From: JAOUEA01 sp040882605
Lineage (GTDB): Bacteria > Actinomycetota > UBA4738 > HRBIN12
Reading direction: 5' to 3'
NCBI GenBank assembly: GCA_040882605.1
Contig: JBBEAY010000060.1
Location: forward strand, 16,958 to 80,957
DNA: 64,000 bases
Part shown: positions 58,329 through 64,000 of the stretch, one piece after another
Numbering within the stretch: position 1 is the stretch's first letter
Layout of the letters: every line of letters starts with the position of its first letter
Position numbers and translations under genes: made by a program
The notes under the pieces: generated by a model
What the model saw: only the letters and a program-made list of their open reading frames with translations
Databases searched by the model: none
Told to the model about the DNA's origin: nothing

Positions 58329-59350
58329 AGGAGCCCCTGACGTTGAAGGAAGTCGGCCGCTTCTGGAGCAGGTCCACGGCCACGTTTGAGGTCCACGTAG
58401 AGCTGCGGCCGGCACACCAGAGTCATGCCTTGCTTGACAAACGTGCCGTCGAACACGCCAGGGTCGGAACTCCGTATCAGGACGACGTTACCTCCGCGAG
58501 GCACCGGTTCGAGCTGCAGCCGCCGGTCCCACTCGGGGATGTTCTGCACGTACATCTCGATGGTGTTCCATCGGGCATAGGGAGCCAACTGCTCGGCAGC
58601 GACCTCGGAGGTCATCGCATAGTCCGCATCCCCAACGGCTTCCTCGTCGCTCCCAGGGGCACCGAGTGCGGACAGCACGCCCGGGTAAACGCTCATGCGC
58701 TCGAATCGCTCCTCGGGAGGCCTGGCTGCTGCAGCCCACGAGTCGAGAAGTTCTAGAGGCGCGGTAACGCGCGTTGCCGCCCGCGCTCGCTCGATGTAGG
58801 CCTGCCGTTCGAGGGTAGCGAAGACTCGACTGACGAATCCGGCGGTCACGTCGGCAGCATCTGCCATGTCTACGACCTTCCATGACTGGGAGGGGTCGAT
58901 GAGCAGCCAGCGGATGACGCGCAGCGCTGCACCCGAGAAAATGTCGGCGACGCTTCTCCGGTCGGTGGGGTTTGCTTCCCGGCGACGGGTACCTGAGACG
59001 CGCTCGGCGAAGAATGAGCCGGCGCCGATCCGATAGTCCTCTCCGCGGGTTTCGAGCCAGCTGATCCCATGATCTCGCAGCAGGGCTCTAGCACGATCCC
59101 CGATCATCGGCGCCGCGACCAGCAAGGGCGGTTCGGTTGTCTCGTTGAGCTTCTTCACCAGCTCCTGCGGGACTACCCGCGGGAGCACGCTGACGGTCAA
59201 CGCCGACTCAGTGCCGGTAGGGTCTGTCAGGTGCAGCAAGGCATCAGCCTCACCGCTCCTGAACTCTCCCCGCGGCTCTAGGCGGGCTTTCCATCCGGAG
59301 GGAAGCGTGGTCTCCATCCGGCGGAGTGCGGTGTCTAGATCTTGTACCAT
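58316..59350 (-). CDS. AbiEi-like antitoxin with winged-helix region (type IV)
   Basis: A 344-residue protein from the ATG at 59350 (GTG at 59353 also possible). The N-terminal part resembles a restriction-like fold (FRSGEADALLHLTDPTGTES, LLRDHGISWLETRGEDYRIG). The middle is a winged helix (VIRWLLIDPSQSWKVVDMAD, AADVTAGFVSRVFATLERQA), and the C-terminal domain has RWNTIEMYVQNIPEWDRRLQ. This matches long AbiEi-like antitoxins that bind their own operator. A perfect palindrome lies just upstream. Confidence 0.78.
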   Translation of the reverse strand: MVQDLDTALRRMETTLPSGWKARLEPRGEFRSGEADALLHLTDPTGTESALTVSVLPRVVPQELVKKLNETTEPPLLVAAPMIGDRARALLRDHGISWLETRGEDYRIGAGSFFAERVSGTRRREANPTDRRSVADIFSGAALRVIRWLLIDPSQSWKVVDMADAADVTAGFVSRVFATLERQAYIERARAATRVTAPLELLDSWAAAARPPEERFERMSVYPGVLSALGAPGSDEEAVGDADYAMTSEVAAEQLAPYARWNTIEMYVQNIPEWDRRLQLEPVPRGGNVVLIRSSDPGVFDGTFVKQGMTLVCRPQLYVDLKRGRGPAPEAADFLQRQGLLWPA

Positions 59351-59359
59351 CACTTTGAG

Positions 59360-59378
59360 TTATACCATAATGGTATAA
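59360..59378. promoter_or_regulatory. Perfect palindromic operator of the AbiE-type operon
   Basis: TTATACCAT-A-ATGGTATAA is a perfect 9+1+9 palindrome 10 nt upstream of the antitoxin ATG. Being AT-rich in a high-GC genome, it could overlap the -10 region and the binding site of the antitoxin at once. Confidence 0.82.
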
Positions 59379-59489
59379 GTAGAGTCTAGGGTCGAACTAG
59401 ATCGGCCACGCAGTCCGAGAGGGAGGTACCATGCGAGTCGACCTTCTCTGCTGTCGCCGTAGTGGCTGGTCGGAGCTACCCTGAACGCC

Positions 59490-60368
59490 ATGCCCGGTTT
59501 CCCGTTCGACTCGGTGGAAGAGTTGCAGACCGCGCTCGGTGAGCACTCGTACCTCGCAGACCGTGGACTCGCGACCGCCATCTACCTGTCGCTCTCGCTC
59601 GGCAAGCCCTTGCTGCTCGAGGGCGAGGCGGGTGTCGGCAAGACCGAGGTCGCGAAGACGCTCTCCACGCTGCTTGCGCGCGACCTCATCCGGCTGCAGT
59701 GCTACGAGGGCATCGACGCGTCGCAGGCGCTCTACGAGTGGAACTACTCTCGCCAGCTGATCGCGGTGCGCGCGATGGACGCCGCCGACGCCGCAACACA
59801 TGTCGAGGATCTTTTCAGCGAGGACTTCTTAGTGGAGCGGCCGCTCCTGGCGGCGATCCGAGCTGGCGACCGGGCGGTGCTGCTGGTCGACGAGCTCGAC
59901 CGCGCCGACGACGAGTTCGAGGCGTTCCTGCTCGAGATCTTGAGCGAGTTCGCCGTGACCGTGCCAGAGGTCGGGCGCGTCGCCGCCGAGACTCCGCCGG
60001 CCGTGATCGTCACGTCGAACCGCACCCGCGAGCTGCACGACGCGCTCAAGCGACGTTGCCTCTACCACTGGATCGACCATCCGCAGCTCGACCGCGAGGT
60101 GGCGATCGTGCGAGCCCGCGCCCCCCATGTGAGCGAGTCGCTCGCGCGCGACGTGGCCGAGGCGGTCGCGCGCCTGCGCGAGCTCGACCTCGCCAAGCTG
60201 CCGGGGGTCGCCGAGACGATCGATTGGGCGAAGGCGCTCGCGTTCCTCGGCGCCGACGGACTCACCGAACCGCTCGCGGCCGACACGCTCGGCGCCGTCG
60301 TGAAGGACCACGAAGATCAGGAGCTCGTCGCGGCACAACTCGCCGAGGTCGTCGGCGGGGATGGTTGA
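59490..60368 (+). CDS. coxD: CoxD-type MoxR-family AAA+ ATPase
   Basis: A 292-residue AAA+ protein. Walker A is GEAGVGKTE with Lys51, Walker B is AVLLVDELDRADDEFE, and sensor 1 lies in VIVTSNRTRELHDALKRRCL (arginine finger region). The pore-loop-like segment RLQCYEGIDASQALYEWNY is typical of CoxD/MoxR. With the VWA partner it matures the Mo-Cu centre of CO dehydrogenase, including cofactor sulfuration and copper insertion. It lies 13-18 kb from coxMSL, unlike compact operons. Confidence 0.92.
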   Translation: MPGFPFDSVEELQTALGEHSYLADRGLATAIYLSLSLGKPLLLEGEAGVGKTEVAKTLSTLLARDLIRLQCYEGIDASQALYEWNYSRQLIAVRAMDAADAATHVEDLFSEDFLVERPLLAAIRAGDRAVLLVDELDRADDEFEAFLLEILSEFAVTVPEVGRVAAETPPAVIVTSNRTRELHDALKRRCLYHWIDHPQLDREVAIVRARAPHVSESLARDVAEAVARLRELDLAKLPGVAETIDWAKALAFLGADGLTEPLAADTLGAVVKDHEDQELVAAQLAEVVGGDG

Positions 60369-61584
60369 GCGCGCGCGCGGCCTGCAGGCCTGGGCAACCG
60401 ACCGGGCGCGTCCGGTCGGCGGGCCTCTTCCTCCTTTGGTCGCGTTCGGGCGCGACCTGCGTTCGCGCGGACTGCCAGTGGGCACCGGGCGCATCCTGAC
60501 GTTCGTGCGAGCGGTCTCGGCGCTCGGCCTCAACGATCGCGACTCGCTCTACTGGGCGGGACGAACGAGCATGATCGCGCGCCGCGACGACCTCGAAGTG
60601 TACGAGGAGGCTTTCGGCGACTGGTACCGGTCGCTGCGCTCCACCGACGATCTACGGGTCGAGCTGAACCTGCCTACCGCCCAGCCCGAAGGTGACGACG
60701 ACGCGGCCTGGGGTGAGCAGCCCGACGATCTCGAGGTGCGGGTCGGTCAGACGGCGGCCCAGTGGCGCGGCGCCGATGACGACGACGAGGTCGACCCCGA
60801 CGAGGAGTCGTCGATCCGCATCGTGGCGAGCGGTGCCGAGGTGCTGAGGTCGAAGTCGTTCGGTGAGCTCACCGATGAGGAACGTGCGCGCGTCGCATCG
60901 TTGATTCGATCGCTGCGGTTGCGCGTGCCGGTCGAACGCACACGGCGGACCCGGCCGGCTTCCAAGGGCGAACGGTTCGATCTGCGGCGAACCCTGAGAC
61001 GGTCCTTGCGAACCCAAGGGGAGCCGTTCGATCGAGCCTGGCGCGCTCGTACCGTGCGCCGCCGCCCGCTCGTGCTCATCCTCGACATCAGCGGATCGAT
61101 GGCGCCGTACTCGCGCGCGCTGATGCAGTTCGCGTACGCCGCGATGGCCGCGGGTCGCCGTGTGGAGACGTTCGTGTTCGGCACCAGGCTCACGCGAGTC
61201 ACACGCACGCTGCGCACCAGGGACCCCGACCGAGCGCTGCACGAGATCGGACGTCAGGTCGAAGACTGGGAAGGCGGCACCCGCATAGGCGAGTCGCTGA
61301 AGGCGCTGCTCGACGGGTGGGGCCAGCGGGCCGCGCTGCGGGGCGCAGTCGTCGTCCTCTGCTCCGACGGGCTCGAACGTGGCGACCCCGAGCTACTGCG
61401 CGCGCAGATGGCTCGCCTGCGCCGGCTCGCGCACAGGGTGATCTGGGTGAACCCTCTGAAAGGCTCGCCGAGGTACGAGCCGCTCGCCCGAGGCATGGCG
61501 GCGGCGCTGCCGAGCGTCGACGTCTTCCTGTCGGGACACAACCTGGAGAGCTTGGAGCACCTCGCCGCCACGCTTGGCGGCTAG
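60361..61584 (+). CDS. coxE: CoxE-type von Willebrand factor A protein
   Basis: A 407-residue VWA-domain protein whose ATG overlaps coxD by 8 nt. The MIDAS motif DISGSMAPYSRALMQF starts at Asp242, ETFVFGTRLTRVTRTLRT and GGTRIGESLKALLDGW add the other metal ligands, and VVVLCSDGLERGDPELLRAQ follows. The N-terminal half (RSRGLPVGTGRILTFVRA) matches CoxE. Paired MoxR-VWA genes form a chaperone for enzyme activation. It is likely needed for the form I CODH. Confidence 0.92.
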   Translation: MVERARGLQAWATDRARPVGGPLPPLVAFGRDLRSRGLPVGTGRILTFVRAVSALGLNDRDSLYWAGRTSMIARRDDLEVYEEAFGDWYRSLRSTDDLRVELNLPTAQPEGDDDAAWGEQPDDLEVRVGQTAAQWRGADDDDEVDPDEESSIRIVASGAEVLRSKSFGELTDEERARVASLIRSLRLRVPVERTRRTRPASKGERFDLRRTLRRSLRTQGEPFDRAWRARTVRRRPLVLILDISGSMAPYSRALMQFAYAAMAAGRRVETFVFGTRLTRVTRTLRTRDPDRALHEIGRQVEDWEGGTRIGESLKALLDGWGQRAALRGAVVVLCSDGLERGDPELLRAQMARLRRLAHRVIWVNPLKGSPRYEPLARGMAAALPSVDVFLSGHNLESLEHLAATLGG

Positions 61585-61599
61585 GCTTGCAGACCGACG

Positions 61600-62142
61600 A
61601 TGCGCGACGACGACGAGATCCTCGAGGCCTACGACCGTGAGCTCGGCCCCGAGCCGGGCCCAGGGCCGGGCCACGAGTTCGGCCCCGAAGCGGTTTCTGA
61701 GCCGCGACGGGCCGGCCGTGGGTTCTGGATCGTGCTCGCCACGATCGTGGCCGCGAGCGCCATCCTCGTCGTCGAGATCTTCGCCAATCGCCCTATCGCG
61801 GACACGATCGGGCGCGCGCAACACGACCTGCGTGTCGCCGAGCAGGCGGCCAGGTCCGCGGCGACGGTCACCGGAAGCTTCGAGGAAGCCGGCGCGGCGA
61901 TGCTCGATGAGGCCGGCCTCGACGATGGGGCGCTGTCGGTCGTCGGACCCGACGAGGCGTCGGCCGGGCTCGGCGAGGTGAGCGTCTACGCCGATGTCAC
62001 CACGTGGGCGGCGGCCGTGAGCGTGACCCCGAACGGCTGCTTCTACCTGAAGCTCGTCATGGGACGCGACGATCCCCTGTACGGCTCCGGCACCGATTGC
62101 ACCGGCCGGGCGGCGCTCGACTCACGCGACCCGCGCTGGTAG
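61600..62142 (+). CDS. Membrane-anchored protein with pilin-like C-terminal domain
   Basis: A 180-residue protein from an ATG 13 nt after coxE. A proline/glycine-rich N-terminal tail (LGPEPGPGPGHEFGPEAV) is followed by one helix (FWIVLATIVAASAILVVEIF). The C-terminal domain has SVYADVTTWAAAVSVTPNGC, FYLKL and YGSGTDCTGRAALDSRDPRW, the same TW.AAV....GC......YG.G.DCTGRAAL pattern as the protein at 50966-51541. It is probably co-transcribed with coxDE. Function unknown. Confidence 0.72.
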   Translation: MRDDDEILEAYDRELGPEPGPGPGHEFGPEAVSEPRRAGRGFWIVLATIVAASAILVVEIFANRPIADTIGRAQHDLRVAEQAARSAATVTGSFEEAGAAMLDEAGLDDGALSVVGPDEASAGLGEVSVYADVTTWAAAVSVTPNGCFYLKLVMGRDDPLYGSGTDCTGRAALDSRDPRW

Positions 62143-62160
62143 CGGCTTCACGAGATCAGA

Positions 62161-62712
62161 TCAAGTGGGTGGCGGGGGTGGCAGCTCGCTTCTTGCCGGC
62201 GTCTGAACCGGAGCTGCGCCGGGAGGGGGCGAGGGGAGTCCGAACGGGTCTGGCACCGCAGCCGGCAACCCCGCCGACTCGCCGGCGGCGTTCGCGTCGG
62301 TTCCCACCAGGATCACCACCGTCTTTGCCCACCGGTCGCCGAGCCGTTGCTTCGTCTCAGATCGGCTCACGGCGATCGCGCCCACCAGGTAGGGGATCAC
62401 GTACGGGAACGCGTCGACGACCCGAGCGAGGTTGCGCACCGCGGCGGCGCCGATGCCGATGCGCGTGCCGTCGAGCGCCCGCACGCGGCTTCCCACCACC
62501 ACCTTGCCGATCGTCGCCCCCAGCGTTCCTTCGAGCAGCACGAAGTATGCCAACGTGATGAGCATCGGCAGCACGAAGTCAGCGCCTCTCCATGCGATCG
62601 AGTAGGTGCCGTCGCCCGACTCGGTCTCGGCGAAGGCCACCCACGCGAGCCCTGTGATCAGCGCGTCGATAAGCCACGCGACGAAGCGCCGTCCGAGACC
62701 GATGTAGCTCAT
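62161..62712 (-). CDS. RDD-family membrane protein
   Basis: A 183-residue protein from the ATG at 62712. The first helix carries the RDD-type motif (GLGRRFVAWLIDALITGLAW), followed by a second helix (VLPMLITLAYFVLLEGTLG), the conserved GATIGKVVVGSRVRALDGTR and the third helix region GAAAVRNLARVVDAFPYVIP. The C-terminal tail is proline-rich (PSPPPGAAPVQTPARSELPP). Function of RDD proteins is poorly known; some transport osmolytes or assist envelope processes. Confidence 0.9.
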   Translation of the reverse strand: MSYIGLGRRFVAWLIDALITGLAWVAFAETESGDGTYSIAWRGADFVLPMLITLAYFVLLEGTLGATIGKVVVGSRVRALDGTRIGIGAAAVRNLARVVDAFPYVIPYLVGAIAVSRSETKQRLGDRWAKTVVILVGTDANAAGESAGLPAAVPDPFGLPSPPPGAAPVQTPARSELPPPPPT

Positions 62713-62824
62713 CCGCCCGTCCTCCGATCGGGGGAGGCTATCTCCCGAAGCCTCGACGGTAGGTGCGGGTGTCCGCACGGTCAAGCAGGCTTCTGGAATC
62801 GTTCCGCCGCAGTGAGTATCGGAT

Positions 62825-62854
62825 CGCTCAAGAGCGCTCAAGAGCGCTCAAGAG
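62825..62854 (+). repeat. Three tandem 10-bp repeats in a divergent promoter region
   Basis: CGCTCAAGAG is repeated exactly three times (62825-62834, 62835-62844, 62845-62854) between the divergent RDD and phosphodiester-glycosidase genes. The 10-bp period places each copy on the same face of the helix, so it may be a regulator-binding array or a slipped-strand repeat. Confidence 0.85.
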
Positions 62855-62882
62855 GCGGTACCCACGTGCCGATGACTAGCCC

Positions 62883-63962
62883 ATGCGAGGGACACGATCG
62901 ACCGCCGTCGTTGCTGCGTGGGCCGCCGCTGTGATCACGGCTGCGCTCGTGGCGGTGCCCGTGACCCCTGCCGGCATAGCGCAGGCTGCGGTCGGGCCGC
63001 GAGCGCTCGCCCCCGGCGTCACCTACGAGCGCATCAAGGACCCCGACGGACCGTGGGTGCTGCACGTCGTGCGGATAGATCCCACACAGTCGGCGACCAT
63101 CGACCTCGGAGCAGGCGGCACAACGATGGGCAAGTACTCGCGTCCGAGCGACATCGGCAGCTCGCACGGGGCGCTCGTCGCCATCAACGGTGATTTCGGG
63201 TTGAACTCGGGGCATCCGCTGCATCCCTTCTTGATGGATGGGTCGCTCATGGGTCGCGGCATCCAGAACGGCGCCAACTTCGCGATCGCACAGGATGAGA
63301 GCGCGAGTTTCATCGGCTCCGACCGCCTGATGCTCCGCGGCGCGCACATCACCACTTCGGCCTCGTTCGAGCTCGCCGAGTGGAACTCCGGGAAGCCCGC
63401 CCTGGGTGAGATCGTGGGCTTCACGCGCTACGGCGGACGCGTCGAGCCGACGCCCGGCAACGCGTGCTCCGCGCGGCTGAAGCCCTACGGCGCGATGCGA
63501 TGGGACGAGCGGGGGACCGGTGTCTCACGCCGCTACACGGTGGACGTGCGCAAGTGCCAACCGGCGGCGCTCGCGGCCAAGCGCCGAACCGTCGTGCTCG
63601 CCTCGAGGCGTAAGGGATCGGGGGCCACGATCATCAGGGGCATGGACCCCGGCGACAAGGTCAGGCTGTCGTCGTCGTTCGGATGGACGCACGTCATGGA
63701 CTCGATCGGTGGCATGCCGCAGATCGTCGATGAGGGCGTCAACGTGGCGCGCAGCTGCGCCTCGTACTTCTGCGACCGCAACCCACGCACCGGCGTCGGT
63801 GTCATGGCCGACGGCACCGTGCTGCTCGTCGTGGTCGACGGACGCTCCCGCGACTCGGTGGGCATGACCCTGATCGAGCTCGGGCGCGCCTTCCTGTCGC
63901 TCGGCGCCGTGGAGGCGTTGAACCTCGACGGTGGAGGAAGCTCGTCTGTCGACGCCGGGTGA
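62883..63962 (+). CDS. Exported phosphodiester glycosidase (NAGPA domain), 3' end disrupted
   Basis: A 359-residue product from an ATG with a signal peptide (RGTRSTAVVAAWAAAVITAA onward to AQAAVG). The NAGPA domain shows LAPGVTYERIKDPDGPWVLH, SSHGALVAINGDFGLNSGHP, SRPSDIG, and the core end VEALNLDGGGSSSVDAG. In intact relatives the LNLDGGGSS motif is followed by 30 or more residues. Here the frame ends after SSSVDAG at a TGA that lies within the IS-like repeat, so the C-terminus is lost. Confidence 0.85.
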   Translation: MRGTRSTAVVAAWAAAVITAALVAVPVTPAGIAQAAVGPRALAPGVTYERIKDPDGPWVLHVVRIDPTQSATIDLGAGGTTMGKYSRPSDIGSSHGALVAINGDFGLNSGHPLHPFLMDGSLMGRGIQNGANFAIAQDESASFIGSDRLMLRGAHITTSASFELAEWNSGKPALGEIVGFTRYGGRVEPTPGNACSARLKPYGAMRWDERGTGVSRRYTVDVRKCQPAALAAKRRTVVLASRRKGSGATIIRGMDPGDKVRLSSSFGWTHVMDSIGGMPQIVDEGVNVARSCASYFCDRNPRTGVGVMADGTVLLVVVDGRSRDSVGMTLIELGRAFLSLGAVEALNLDGGGSSSVDAG

Positions 63963-64000
63963 AAACTGAGCACTTCTCGCCGGTTGAAAACTGAGCAGCT
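63960..64000. mobile_element. End of an insertion sequence (IS21-like terminus), rest outside window
   Basis: TGAAAACTGAGCA occurs at 63960-63972 and again at 63985-63997, 25 bp apart. Closely spaced short repeats of the TGAAAA-TGA type are characteristic of the termini of IS21-like elements. The first copy abruptly ends the phosphodiester glycosidase gene, as expected if the element inserted there. Transposase genes would lie beyond the window, so the family is inferred. Confidence 0.62.

Noticed and set aside
62825..62854. CRISPR or attachment site
   Set aside because: The repeats are 10 bp and directly adjacent, with no spacers, and no recombinase gene is near.

Overview
The window is high-GC DNA whose gene content points to an actinobacterium (Actinomycetota), probably a deep-branching or environmental lineage rather than a well-known genus. 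The evidence is an MptB-type polyprenol-phosphate-mannose mannosyltransferase, a mycothiol-type DinB protein, the order galU - glp/moeA - moaC - GlpR/SepX-like membrane protein that resembles the actinobacterial cell-division locus, frequent GTG/TTG starts, and Mo-dependent CO dehydrogenase genes. No rRNA, phage structural genes or CRISPR array was seen. There is one tRNA, tRNA-Ala(CGC).

Layout. 0-3.5 kb: an MFS transporter running off the left edge, then a fluoride-resistance unit (riboswitch, crcB/fluC, DUF190), a decayed aquaporin and rlmN. 3.5-20 kb: DinB and FmdB-type small proteins, a secreted acidic protein, a glycan operon built around a glycosyltransferase-GH130 phosphorylase fusion, two large polytopic membrane proteins (one MptB-like), lipoproteins, tldD/pmbA, a GNAT protein carrying a minisatellite, a scar made of two broken genes, uppP and an orphan cpaB. 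20-28 kb: mtnP, an FmdB protein, galU, a hipBA toxin-antitoxin module with three operator-like repeats, moeA/glp, moaC, the GlpR-like protein, a translin homologue and the tRNA. 28-41 kb: PLP decarboxylase, metallo-hydrolase, amidohydrolase, aminotransferase and 3-hydroxyisobutyrate-type dehydrogenase, then a Rieske protein, secreted proteins, HxlR/YceI, a nitrilase-fold amidase, TetR and a 5'-truncated calcium-binding-repeat protein.

41-62 kb is the main accessory block, a carbon-monoxide-dehydrogenase island. On the minus strand lies coxM-coxS-coxL with the form I active-site motif (AYRCSFR), followed by an XdhC-YHS fusion, coxG, a MocA-like nucleotidyltransferase and a peptidoglycan peptidase. 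On the plus strand lies a second, form II-type coxS-coxL-coxM set (AYRGAGR). A separate XdhC gene and a coxD (AAA+)/coxE (VWA) pair supply maturation functions. Two membrane-anchored proteins with a common pilin-like C-terminal domain lie beside these sets. Toxin-antitoxin genes (RHH/RelE and AbiE type IV), a frameshifted membrane-protein gene and a deletion fusion of a DGPF gene with an ECF42-type sigma factor sit between the cox modules, so the region has been rearranged.

The right end holds an RDD protein, a tandem 10-bp repeat array, and a phosphodiester glycosidase gene whose 3' end is cut by what looks like an insertion-sequence terminus. All functional calls rest on reading motifs in the sequence; no database search was run.
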